Made by a program: the position numbers and the translations under genes. Under the pieces are notes generated by a model that saw nothing but the letters and a program-made list of their open reading frames with translations, ran no database searches and was not told the DNA's origin. From DATAFO01 sp046728935 (GTDB lineage: Bacteria; Actinomycetota; Thermoleophilia; Solirubrobacterales; 70-9), in assembly GCA_046728935.1 (NCBI GenBank), contig JBKPFS010000130.1, positions 1 to 10,620 of the forward strand: a DNA stretch of 10,620 nt. The letters run 5' to 3'. This document shows, one piece after another, positions 1 through 6,015 of this stretch. Position 1 is the first letter of the stretch. Every line of letters begins with the position of its first letter.

Positions 1-78
1 GACCAGGCACGAGAGCCGCGCGGCGGGGATCAGATCTCCCCGGAGCTTGAGCCGGCCGCCGAGGACGAGCTGCGCTAG
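1..78 (+). CDS. 3' end of an unidentified gene (partial)
   Basis: An open frame runs from the left edge to a TAG at 76-78 and encodes 25 residues ending in PAAEDELR. The tail is acidic and low in hydrophobic residues. Its codons are G/C-rich in the third position, as in the real genes here, and it stops exactly where the converging minus-strand gene stops: the two stop codons share a CTAG. These points favour a true gene end over chance. The product cannot be identified from this tail. Confidence 0.45.
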   Translation, partial: DQAREPRGGDQISPELEPAAEDELR

Positions 79-410
79 GCGTGAGCCGCGTCGAGCACCT
101 CTGAGGAGGCGCGGCTCACGCTCACCGGCCCGGTCGCGGCCTCGACGCGCTCGATCTTCATGTCCGCGAGCTCGTCGCGGACGAACTCGGCGGCGAGGTC
201 GGCCGAGCGCGCGGCCGCGTCGCGATTGGCGCAGATCGTGACCGTGAACAGCCTGCCTTCGCCGGCCCTGTCCACGCCCGCGTCGATCGCCTGGTAGGCG
301 ACGAAGCCGGGCATCTCCTCAAGCCGGGGCGCGAACTTCTCGTCCACCCGGTGCATGAGCTCGTCGACGCGCTCGGCCTCGAAGCTGTACTTGCGGACGC
401 TTGCGTACAT
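75..410 (-). CDS. ABM-like dimeric alpha/beta-barrel protein, 111 aa
   Basis: A small protein that resembles the antibiotic biosynthesis monooxygenase (ABM) fold. The N-terminal strand MYASVRKYSF is followed by a helix (about residues 13-30) and then EEMPGFVAYQAID, the usual 'PGF..Y' turn and strand of this superfamily. A second strand (LFTVTICANRDAAARSA) leads into a second helix. The length (about 100-110 aa) is normal for a single domain that works as a dimer. Some members oxidise aromatic substrates or bind heme, but many have no known reaction, and I see nothing that fixes a substrate. The ATG start is supported by GGAGG at 419-415 with 4 nt spacing. It is the last gene of a likely three-gene minus-strand operon, 72 bp after the PEP-mutase-like gene. 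Confidence 0.85.
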   Translation of the reverse strand: MYASVRKYSFEAERVDELMHRVDEKFAPRLEEMPGFVAYQAIDAGVDRAGEGRLFTVTICANRDAAARSADLAAEFVRDELADMKIERVEAATGPVSVSRASSEVLDAAHA

Positions 411-433
411 CGCTCCTCCATTCCTTCGGCGTC

Positions 434-468
434 GTAGGGACGGCTGTTCAGCCGCCGTTCGACCCTAC
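434..468 (-). other. Nested inverted repeat between two operon genes
   Basis: Outer arms GTAGGG (434-439) and CCCTAC (463-468) enclose inner arms CGGCTG (441-446) and CAGCCG (449-454). In the minus-strand mRNA this lies about 15 nt after the stop of the PEP-mutase-like gene and before the Shine-Dalgarno sequence of the ABM gene. No T-run follows on the minus strand, so it is more likely an mRNA-processing or stability hairpin, or a partial attenuator, than a classical terminator. Confidence 0.4.
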
Positions 469-482
469 ACGACCGGGGCGGC

Positions 483-1295
483 TCAGCCACCGACCCAATC
501 GTCCAGCGGCGGCCTCGCGCCGAGCACGGAGAGATCCCCGCTCCCGCGGATCCGCTGGGCGGCGCTCGCCATCGCGTCCACGGCCACCCAGGTCAGGGCG
601 CCGCCGACGCTGACGCGCTGGGCCCCGGCACCGACGATCTCGCCCATCGAGAGGTTGGGACGGGCGAGGACGTTGAGGGGCTTCGAGACCGCTTCGGCGA
701 CGGCTCGAATCTCGTCCGCGCTGCGAAGCCCGGGCGCATAGAGCACGTCCGCGCCCGCGCCCTCGTAGGCGACGAGCCGGGCGATGGTGTCGTCCAGGTC
801 GGGGTTGCCGCGGATCTGGTTCTCGGCCCGCGCGGTGAGCATGAACGGAAATCCCACGGCCGCGGCCGCCTGCGCCGCCGCGGCGACCCGCTCGGTCGCG
901 GGCTCGAGCGCGTAGATCCCGGCGTCCGGGTCGTAGTCCTCGATCGAGCCTCCGACGGCGCCGGCCCCGGCGGCCCGCGTGATCGCGAGAGCCGCCTCCT
1001 CGGGCTCGGGCGCGTAACCGTTCTCGAGATCCATCGAGACCGGCAGGCTCGTCGCGCGGTCGAGTACCCCGGCGTGCTCCACCACCTCGTCCAGGGTCGC
1101 GTTTCCATCGAGGCGACCGAGCGTGAACGCGAACCCCGAGCTGGTGCTCGCGAGCGCCTCGAACCCCAGGGCCTCGAGGACCCTGGCCGACCCGGCGTCC
1201 CAGGGATTCGGCATGACGAACGGCTCGCCCTCGTGGAGCTCGCGGAAGCGCTCGCCCTTCTCGCGCTGGGTCGGTTGCGAGGCCACGACGACCAT
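483..1295 (-). CDS. Isocitrate lyase/PEP mutase superfamily enzyme, 270 aa
   Basis: A TIM-barrel enzyme of the isocitrate lyase/phosphoenolpyruvate mutase superfamily. These enzymes form or break C-C or C-P bonds next to a carboxylate, using Mg2+. Visible motifs are MPNPWDAGSA (28-37), TSSGFAFTLG (51-60), SMDLENGY (87-94), GGSIED (115-120) and LTARAEN (153-159). The length (270 aa) is right for the short, non-isocitrate-lyase branch, and the KKCGH motif of true isocitrate lyase is absent. The exact reaction is open: the branch includes PEP mutase, phosphonopyruvate hydrolase, oxaloacetate hydrolase, methylisocitrate lyase and dimethylmalate lyase. The chosen ATG has only a weak upstream AGG; a GTG three codons later is an alternative. 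The start lies 29 bp after the stop of the MpaB-like gene, so the two are probably cotranscribed. Confidence 0.93.
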   Translation of the reverse strand: MVVVASQPTQREKGERFRELHEGEPFVMPNPWDAGSARVLEALGFEALASTSSGFAFTLGRLDGNATLDEVVEHAGVLDRATSLPVSMDLENGYAPEPEEAALAITRAAGAGAVGGSIEDYDPDAGIYALEPATERVAAAAQAAAAVGFPFMLTARAENQIRGNPDLDDTIARLVAYEGAGADVLYAPGLRSADEIRAVAEAVSKPLNVLARPNLSMGEIVGAGAQRVSVGGALTWVAVDAMASAAQRIRGSGDLSVLGARPPLDDWVGG

Positions 1296-1324
1296 CCTGA
1301 CAGCGACGGTCGAGCGTCGACTGA

Positions 1325-2293
1325 CTAGCGCGATCCGCTAGCAAGTCGACGGTCGGCGATCACGCCGCCTGGGCCTGGGCGGGGGGTCTCGGCCGCGAGC
1401 TGGCCGTCACCGCCTGGGCCCAATGGGCCGCGACGAATCTCCTCGGCTCGCCACTCGAGGTAGGAGGGGCCCCTGTTGCGGAGCTGGCGCGGGAGGATCG
1501 GGCCGAGCGCGCGTGAGGCGGCGCCCATCGCGCGCAGCTCCGCCTGGCTGACCAACCCCCATTCGACCCCGAAGCGCTCGCGAAGGACCGGGGGAAGCAT
1601 CCCGATCGACGAGATCCGAAGGGCCTCGGCCGGCGGGATGCGCAACAGGCGCCAGAGGCGCTGGACCACGGGCGGAAGTTGCGGTGGGGGTCCCGGGTTG
1701 GTCAGCGCGTGCAGCACACGGTCGACGGTCATGTGGCGCTCGAGGCGGTCGTTGACCATGGTCTCGAAGTAGTCACGGAAGCCGGCCCAATCCTCGGGCA
1801 GGTCGCCGCGGCGCACACCCACCAGCCGACCCAGGGGCGCGTACTCGGCATAGAGACGCTCGATCTCCGCGGCGCTCAACGGACCGACGAAGCGCAGGTG
1901 GGCGGCGATCCCGGCCTCGAGGAGCGTGGCGTGGACCCAGGCGTAGGCCTCGGGCTCGAGCGCGGTGTAGGTGGACCCGTCGGGGTTGGTGCCCCTGATC
2001 GACTTGTGGAGCTCGCGCAGCCTTCGCCCCACCGCCGCCGCCTCGCGCCCGCCGTAGGTGATCAGCATCCCGTAGTCGACGGTGCGAAGCAGCCGCCCCC
2101 ATGGGTCCTGCTCGAAGGTGGAGTGGTCGCGGACCCCGGCCCCGACCGTCGGGTGCGCCACCTGGAGCAGGAGCGCATATCCGGCCCCGAAGTACATGCG
2201 GATGTCGTCGAAGCGCTGCCTGACCAGCGAATCCGGGCCGAGGATGATCTCTTCGATCTCCTCCTCCGTGGGCAGTGTCGGCCCGCTGCTCAT
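1325..2293 (-). CDS. MpaB-like oxygenase (DUF2236 family), 322 aa
   Basis: A member of the DUF2236 / MpaB family, which is related to the rubber oxygenase catalytic domain. In fungi MpaB acts in oxidative cleavage of a terpenoid side chain; most bacterial members have no known substrate. Recognisable family blocks are LLLQVAHPTVGAGVRDHS (41-58), then a DP..RL.RT stretch, LRELHKSIRG (92-101) and YAWVHATLLEAG (117-128). The His-containing blocks are typical of the family. I place the start at the second in-frame ATG (2293), because GGAGG at 2304-2300 sits 6 nt upstream; the longer frame to 2335 would add 14 Arg/Gly-rich residues without a comparable Shine-Dalgarno. It is the first gene of a minus-strand group and is divergent from the DGPF-ECF42 unit. 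Confidence 0.92.
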   Translation of the reverse strand: MSSGPTLPTEEEIEEIILGPDSLVRQRFDDIRMYFGAGYALLLQVAHPTVGAGVRDHSTFEQDPWGRLLRTVDYGMLITYGGREAAAVGRRLRELHKSIRGTNPDGSTYTALEPEAYAWVHATLLEAGIAAHLRFVGPLSAAEIERLYAEYAPLGRLVGVRRGDLPEDWAGFRDYFETMVNDRLERHMTVDRVLHALTNPGPPPQLPPVVQRLWRLLRIPPAEALRISSIGMLPPVLRERFGVEWGLVSQAELRAMGAASRALGPILPRQLRNRGPSYLEWRAEEIRRGPLGPGGDGQLAAETPRPGPGGVIADRRLASGSR

Positions 2294-2299
2294 GCTCCA

Positions 2300-2304
2300 C
2301 CTCC
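2300..2304 (-). promoter_or_regulatory. Shine-Dalgarno fixing the MpaB-like gene start
   Basis: GGAGG on the minus strand, 6 nt upstream of the ATG at 2293. It supports the shorter protein over the upstream in-frame ATG at 2335. Confidence 0.75.
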
Positions 2305-2351
2305 GTCCGGGCCAGCGCCGGCCGGGTTTCACCAAGGATTTTCACGCGGCG

Positions 2352-2378
2352 TGTCGATTTGAGCGCTACTTGTTCGTC
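2352..2378 (+). promoter_or_regulatory. Predicted ECF42-type promoter of the DGPF-sigma operon
   Basis: TGTCGA at 2352-2357, a 17-bp spacer and CGTC at 2375-2378. As I recall it, the motif published for ECF42-group sigma factors in Streptomyces venezuelae is TGTCGA at -35 and CG(A/T)C at -10. Both elements and a plausible spacing are present, about 50 bp upstream of the DGPF start and directly ahead of a gene pair that encodes an ECF42-like sigma factor. Autoregulation is therefore likely, but it is inferred, not shown. Confidence 0.7.
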
Positions 2379-2428
2379 GCTAAGGTGAACGCGGCGGTGG
2401 GCGTCGCGGGAATCACAAGGAGGTCCGA

Positions 2429-2824
2429 ATGAAGTACATGCTCGCCCTCTTCGGCGACGAGAGCGCCTGGGAAGACGTGAGCCCGGAGGACATGCGGGCG
2501 GCGATGGAGCCGTGGAACCGCTTCGAGCAGGAGCTCGCGGACGCCGGCGCCAAGATCGCGGGAGAGGGCCTACAGCCGAGCGCCACCGCAACGACGGTGA
2601 AGCTCGCCGAGGGTGAGCCGGTTGTCACGGACGGCCCCTTCGCGGAGACCAAGGAGCAGCTCGGCGGGTTCTACCTGCTCGAGTGCAAGGACCTCGACGA
2701 GGCGCTCGAGTGGGCGAAGAAGGTGCCGCTCCAGGCGGGCGGATCGATCGAGGTCCGGCCGGTGATGGACTACGAGCAGTTCGGCTTCGAGTCCGCCGAA
2801 GCCAAGGCGGAGGCGACCTCGTAG
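2429..2824 (+). CDS. DGPF/YCII-domain protein, 131 aa
   Basis: A YciI-related protein of the DGPF type. The N-terminal strand MKYMLALFGDE is followed by a helix with MEPWNRFEQEL (26-36) and a strand-turn region, then the diagnostic TDGPFAETKEQLGGFYLLE (67-85) with DGPF at 68-71, the helix DLDEALEWAKKVP and a final strand SIEVRPVMDY. The fold is a dimeric alpha/beta barrel. The biochemical role of DGPF proteins is unknown, but they are the standard gene neighbours of ECF42 sigma factors, as here. The ATG has an excellent Shine-Dalgarno, AAGGAGGT at 2417-2424. The TAG stop (2822-2824) overlaps the proposed start of the sigma gene, which implies translational coupling. The last 15 or so residues are charged and probably disordered. 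Confidence 0.95.
   Translation: MKYMLALFGDESAWEDVSPEDMRAAMEPWNRFEQELADAGAKIAGEGLQPSATATTVKLAEGEPVVTDGPFAETKEQLGGFYLLECKDLDEALEWAKKVPLQAGGSIEVRPVMDYEQFGFESAEAKAEATS
2809..2813 (+). promoter_or_regulatory. Shine-Dalgarno inside the DGPF gene, aimed at a GTA triplet
   Basis: GGAGG at 2809-2813 is followed by 7 nt and then GTA at 2821, in the sigma-factor frame. The spacing is ideal for initiation at GTA. No ATG, GTG or TTG lies in that frame between 2711 and 2904, so this site is the main evidence for where the sigma factor begins. Confidence 0.5.
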
Positions 2825-4101
2825 GGACGTCCGAGCTCGCAACCGATCAAGCAGCGGTCGTCGACCGCCTGTTCCGGCGCGAGTCGGGGCGGGCGGTCGC
2901 GACGTTGATCCGGGTCCTCGGCGACTTCGACCTCGCGGAGGAGGCAGTGCAGGAGGCGTTCGTGGTCGCACTGGAGCGCTGGCCGCGGGAGGGGATGCCA
3001 GACAGCCCGGGCGCCTGGATCACCCGGGTCGCCCGCAACAAGGCGATCGACCGCCTTCGCCGCGAGCGGACTCTGGTCGAGAAGCAGGCGCTGCTCGAAG
3101 GGCTCGCCCGGCTCGAGTCCCAGGATGAGCCGCCGCCGGATGGTGGTGCCCCGGAGCTCCCCGACGACCGTCTGCGGCTGATCTTCACCTGCTGTCACCC
3201 GGCGCTCGCGCCGGAGGCGAGGGTGGCGCTGACCCTGCGCACGCTCGGCGCCCTCACCACTGCCGAGATCGCCCGCGCGTTCCTTGTCGCGGAGGGGGCC
3301 ATGGCGCAGCGGCTCGTCCGCGCCAAGCGAAAGATCCGCGACGCCCGCATCCCGTACGAAGTTCCGTCGGGCGAGCGGCTCAGGGAGCGACTGCCGTCGG
3401 TTCTGGCGACGCTCTACCTGATCTTCAACGAGGGCTACCTGGCCGCGGAGTCGGACGCGCTGATCCGTCGCGAGCTGTGCGCGGAGGCGATCAGGCTGGC
3501 GCGGATCCTCGCCGCGATGATGCCCCGCGAGCGCGAGGTCCTGGGGCTGGCGGCGCTGATGCTGCTCCAGGACTCGCGTCGGGCGGCCCGCGTGGACGCG
3601 GACGGTGAGCTCGTCCTGCTGGCGGACCAGGACCGCTCGCTCTGGGACCGTGACCAGATCGCCGAAGGGGTCGAGCTCGCCAGCCGGGCGCTCGGCCGGC
3701 GCAATGCGCGCGGGGTGCCGATGCCACCCGGCCCCTACGCCCTCCAGGCCGCGATCGCCGCGCGACATGCCATTGCAGCCCGCGCTGAGGACACCGACTG
3801 GGCAGCCATCCTGCGCCTCTACGACTGGCTGGCGCTGGTCCAGCCCTCGCCGGTGGTCGAGCTCAACCGGGCGGTCGCGCTGGCGATTGCGGAGGGGCCG
3901 GAGCGCGGCCTCGAGGCGATCGACCGCATCGAGGGCCTCGATGCCTACCAGCACCTGCATTCGGCGCGCGCCGACCTCCTCGCCCGGCTGGGCCGCGATG
4001 CCGAGGCGAGCGCCGCGTACGGGCGCGCCCTGGAGCTGGCGACCAACCCCGTCGAGCGGTCCTTCCTAGACCGGCGGCTGGCCGAGCTTGCGGACTCCTA
4101 A
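2821..4101 (+). CDS. ECF42-group sigma factor with C-terminal TPR-like extension
   Basis: An alternative sigma factor of the ECF42 kind, about 426 aa. Sigma-2 region: GRAVATLIRVLGDFDLAEEA, then VQEAFVVALERWP and RVARNKAIDRLRRER. Sigma-4 region: RLIFTCCHPAL, then LTTAEIARAFLVAEGAMAQR, the DNA-binding helices. A C-terminal half of roughly 230 residues follows, with paired helices typical of the TPR-like extension (YDWLALVQPSPVVELNRAVA; ALAYGRALELA-type repeats near the end). ECF42 proteins have no classical anti-sigma factor, and the extension is thought to be needed for activity. The frame is open back to 2683, but homologues begin just before AAVVDRLFRRES, which points to the GTA at 2821. Canonical alternatives (GTG 2710 or 2683) would add 37 or 46 odd residues translated inside the DGPF gene. 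Gene identity is firm; the start is not. Confidence 0.92.
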   Translation, partial: VGTSELATDQAAVVDRLFRRESGRAVATLIRVLGDFDLAEEAVQEAFVVALERWPREGMPDSPGAWITRVARNKAIDRLRRERTLVEKQALLEGLARLESQDEPPPDGGAPELPDDRLRLIFTCCHPALAPEARVALTLRTLGALTTAEIARAFLVAEGAMAQRLVRAKRKIRDARIPYEVPSGERLRERLPSVLATLYLIFNEGYLAAESDALIRRELCAEAIRLARILAAMMPREREVLGLAALMLLQDSRRAARVDADGELVLLADQDRSLWDRDQIAEGVELASRALGRRNARGVPMPPGPYALQAAIAARHAIAARAEDTDWAAILRLYDWLALVQPSPVVELNRAVALAIAEGPERGLEAIDRIEGLDAYQHLHSARADLLARLGRDAEASAAYGRALELATNPVERSFLDRRLAELADS

Positions 4102-4102
4102 T

Positions 4103-4115
4103 GGGGCGGGGCCCC
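4103..4115 (+). terminator. GC-rich hairpin after the sigma gene
   Basis: Arms GGGGC (4103-4107) and GCCCC (4111-4115) with a 3-nt loop, 1 nt after the TAA. No T-run follows, so intrinsic termination is uncertain. Confidence 0.3.
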
Positions 4116-4128
4116 GATGACTATTCGA

Positions 4129-4147
4129 TACCGGGCGGTCTACCGGG
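4129..4147. repeat. Direct repeat TACCGGG upstream of the VOC gene
   Basis: TACCGGG occurs at 4129-4135 and again at 4141-4147, 12 bp apart, in the 99-bp gap before the VOC gene. The spacing is close to one helical turn and could serve a regulator, but the copies are short and no promoter is clear nearby. Confidence 0.25.
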
Positions 4148-4200
4148 TTACAGCGGCGTACGCTCCCATGTTGGCCTAGCGACGACCGAGAGGAGAGGCC

Positions 4201-4563
4201 ATGCCCGGACAGGTAGTACACGTTGAGATCCCGTCCGATGACACCGCGAAGGGACGCGAGTTCTGGGGCGGGCTGTTTGGATGGGAGTTCGAGGCCGCCC
4301 CTGGCCCCTTCGAGTACCACATGACCCGCATCGGCGAGCAGACTGGCGTGGCGGTCACCGACATGGAGCCCGGCAAGCGCGGGCCGCGCGTCTACTTCGA
4401 CGTGGACGAGATCAACGCGGGCGCAGCGCGGGTGAAGGAGCTCGGCGGCGAGGCGGGCGATCCGCGCCCGGTGCCAGGCATGGGGTGGTTCGCGGTCTGC
4501 AAGGACACCGAGGGGAACGACTTCGGCCTCTGGCAGAACGACCCGTCCGCTCCGGCCGAGTAG
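4201..4563 (+). CDS. VOC/glyoxalase-family protein, 120 aa
   Basis: A single vicinal-oxygen-chelate unit built from two beta-alpha-beta-beta-beta modules. Module 1 starts with VVHVEIPSDD (5-14), followed by FWGGLFGWEFE (21-31). Module 2 includes RVYFDVDEINAGAARVKELG (about 63-82) and ends with WFAVCKDTEGNDFGLWQND. The His at residue 7 sits at the usual first metal-ligand position. The last strand reads EGNDFGLWQ, and the usual C-terminal Glu ligand is not evident, so metal-dependent lyase activity is doubtful; many such proteins bind or sequester small molecules instead. The ATG is preceded by GAGGAGAGG at the right distance. It follows the sigma gene by 99 bp and might be under its own promoter. 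No substrate can be named. Confidence 0.92.
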   Translation: MPGQVVHVEIPSDDTAKGREFWGGLFGWEFEAAPGPFEYHMTRIGEQTGVAVTDMEPGKRGPRVYFDVDEINAGAARVKELGGEAGDPRPVPGMGWFAVCKDTEGNDFGLWQNDPSAPAE

Positions 4564-4565
4564 GC

Positions 4566-4580
4566 GCGAGAGCGTCTCGC
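4566..4580 (+). terminator. Hairpin just after the VOC gene stop
   Basis: GCGAGA (4566-4571), loop GCG, TCTCGC (4575-4580): a perfect 6-bp stem 2 nt after the TAG. A second pairing (GCCCC at 4579-4583 with GGGGC at 4594-4598) is mutually exclusive with the base of the first stem. There is no T-run. A weak or Rho-assisted terminator is possible. Confidence 0.35.
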
Positions 4581-4751
4581 CCCCAAGGACAGTGGGGCGC
4601 TGCGTTCTCGGCGACGGGGTGCGCCTGTACGGCGCCACGGCGATCGGCCCATCGAGCTGCACCGGATCTCCCTCGGAGAGGCCGACCAGCCTCGGTGAGA
4701 CCCTAACCCCCTGAGCCCTCACGATTCAACACCGACGCAGGAGGAGGATCC

Positions 4752-4934
4752 ATGACATTCGCCTGGTTCGTCGTCTGGCTGATCGCGAACAACATCGGCG
4801 GCAGCGAGCCGCTGCAGTTCGACCCGGTCAACTTCTGGGCGGGTGCCCTCATTCTCGCGATCGCGATCGACCTCAACCGACCCCGGCCGGAGTTCCGGCA
4901 CGGCAAGGCTCACTGGTCCAAGCGTCCCGCCTAG
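4752..4934 (+). CDS. Small membrane protein, 60 aa, unknown function
   Basis: An ATG with a strong Shine-Dalgarno (AGGAGGAGG, about 4739-4747) opens a 60-codon frame with normal high-GC codon use. Two hydrophobic stretches are visible, FAWFVVWLIANNIGG (3-17) and FWAGALILAIAID (28-40), followed by a hydrophilic, basic tail (NRPRPEFRHGKAHWSKRP). It looks like a small two-pass or re-entrant inner-membrane protein with a cytoplasmic basic C-terminus. I do not recognise the family. It ends 5 nt before the start of the truncated-hemoglobin remnant, so the two were probably cotranscribed. That hints at a role near heme, oxygen or NO chemistry, but this is inference from position alone. Confidence 0.75.
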   Translation: MTFAWFVVWLIANNIGGSEPLQFDPVNFWAGALILAIAIDLNRPRPEFRHGKAHWSKRPA

Positions 4935-4939
4935 GACTG

Positions 4940-5131
4940 ATGACGACGCTCTACGAGCACGCCGGGGGCGAGGAGGGACTGCACCGGCTCGAGGACGCCT
5001 TCTACGCGAAGGTGGCCCAGCAGAACTCGCACGCGAAGACCGCGAGCTACATCCCCTGCGAGAGGTGCCGCGCTGGGACTGGCCGGGCGACCATGACGAC
5101 GATCGTCAGGATCGCGGTCAGGAGTGGCTGA
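4940..5131 (+). pseudogene. Truncated hemoglobin, internally deleted and frameshifted
   Basis: The reading frame begins as a truncated (group II-like) hemoglobin: MTTLYEHAGGEEGLHRLEDA then FYAKV, helix A and the start of helix B. It jumps straight to AQQNSHAKTASYIP, which matches the far C-terminal segment of that family (after the last helix, '...QNS..A...'). The family's C-terminal signature VPRWDWP follows, but in another frame (frame 1, about 5067-5090), so there is also an indel near 5055-5066. Residue 25 is joined to what should be roughly residue 110, so the heme pocket, including the proximal His, is gone. No functional globin can be made. Normal length is about 130-150 aa. The nominal frame ends at TGA 5129-5131, just before the converging SRPBCC gene. 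Confidence 0.8.
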
Positions 5132-5153
5132 CGCCCCGGTGGGGAGTTCTCCC

Positions 5154-5597
5154 TCAGGACGCTTCGATGGCTCGTTTGATCCGCTGCGCGAAGGCGTCGG
5201 CGTCCTTGCGTGCCCCGCGCAACGCCAGTGGGGCGAGGAGCTTGCCGAGACCGTGCCCTTCCAATTCGTTGTGCACGGTCAGCCGCGTACCTCCGTCATC
5301 GGGGGCCAGGTCATAGCCGCCCTCCGGGACGGTCACCGAGTTCTTGGAGAGCTCGGTCCAGCGGATCTGGGTTGGCGGGTCGAACTGCGTCAGCCTGAAC
5401 TCGCGCTTGCTCTTTATGCCCGCATCCTTGACCGCGCTCGCGTAGGTCGTCCCGACGCCCGGAGGTCCGTCGCTTGTCTTCGCGATCTCGATCACCCTTG
5501 GGCTGAACTTCGGGTCATTCTCGCCATCGGCGAGAAAGGCGAAGACCTCCTCGATGGGACGATCGATGTGCGCGGTTCCATTCCAGCTACCAGCCAT
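5154..5597 (-). CDS. SRPBCC/START-like lipid-binding fold protein, 147 aa
   Basis: A polyketide cyclase/dehydrase-type SRPBCC domain. It opens with the typical strand and helix GTAHIDRPIEEVFAFLADGE (7-26), then DPKFSPRVIEI, a glycine turn (GPPGVGTTYASAV) and a run of beta strands (REFRLTQFDPPTQIRWTEL; GGYDLAPDDGGTRLTVHNEL). The long C-terminal helix holds RKDADAFAQRIKRAIE. The cavity of this fold binds hydrophobic ligands; this subfamily ('SRPBCC family protein') has no fixed reaction. The start is well supported by GGAGG at 5606-5602. It lies 43 bp after the DUF1330 gene and is the last gene of a minus-strand operon. It converges on the hemoglobin remnant. Confidence 0.92.
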   Translation of the reverse strand: MAGSWNGTAHIDRPIEEVFAFLADGENDPKFSPRVIEIAKTSDGPPGVGTTYASAVKDAGIKSKREFRLTQFDPPTQIRWTELSKNSVTVPEGGYDLAPDDGGTRLTVHNELEGHGLGKLLAPLALRGARKDADAFAQRIKRAIEAS

Positions 5598-5640
5598 GCT
5601 TCCTCCGTTGTGGGTTTGCCGAGTTCGACGCGACGGTCCC

Positions 5641-5994
5641 TCAGTCCGTCGCCGAGCCTGCCGCGACCAGGCCGCGGAGCTGCTGCGCCCACTCGGCGGA
5701 TGTGAAGCCAGGAGCGACCGCGTCGACCAAGATCAGGTCGCTGATGACGTTGTCGGTTCTGAGGTGGAGGATCTCCTGGTACTCCGGCGAGCGGTACCAC
5801 TCCTTCGCCGTGTCCATGTTGGGGAACTCCATCAGCACCGCCGAGCCCGGCCAGGCGCCCTCGAGCGCCTCCACGTCAGCGTCGAGCACGAGCCACTTGC
5901 CGCCATAGGGCTTGAACGTGGCCTCGACCTGCTCGAGGTAGTCGCTTGGGAACCCCGTTGGTATGCGCAAGTGGTTGATCAGGTATGTGGTCAT
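5641..5994 (-). CDS. DUF1330-family protein, 117 aa
   Basis: A small protein of the DUF1330 family with a dimeric alpha/beta-barrel (ferredoxin-like) fold. Seen are MTTYLINHLRIPTGFP (strand 1), a helix with YLEQVEATFKPYGGKWLVLD (19-38), DADVEALEGAWPGSAVLMEF (strands 2 and 3), and the family's signature near TAKEWYRSPEYQEI (62-75) followed by a last strand DLILVDAV. The molecular role of DUF1330 is unknown. The ATG start lacks a good Shine-Dalgarno (GGGGGTCC lies upstream), but the gap to the reductase gene is only 21 bp, so coupling is likely. The last 25 residues extend past the domain and look unstructured. Confidence 0.93.
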   Translation of the reverse strand: MTTYLINHLRIPTGFPSDYLEQVEATFKPYGGKWLVLDADVEALEGAWPGSAVLMEFPNMDTAKEWYRSPEYQEILHLRTDNVISDLILVDAVAPGFTSAEWAQQLRGLVAAGSATD

Positions 5995-6015
5995 CGCGGA
6001 CCCCCGGCCTCGTTT

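Noticed and set aside
1303..1356. Repeated CGACGGTCG near the MpaB/PEP-mutase junction
   Set aside because: Short GC-rich words of this kind are common in the window, and one copy lies within the 3' end of coding sequence.
2770..3960. Minus-strand open frame (396 codons) opposite the sigma gene
   Set aside because: Shadow of the ECF42 coding sequence; low-complexity composition and no family resemblance.
4066..4722. Minus-strand open frame (218 codons) covering the VOC gene
   Set aside because: It runs antisense through a well-supported VOC gene. Only the part upstream of 4605 is unexplained, and that is listed as a weak finding.
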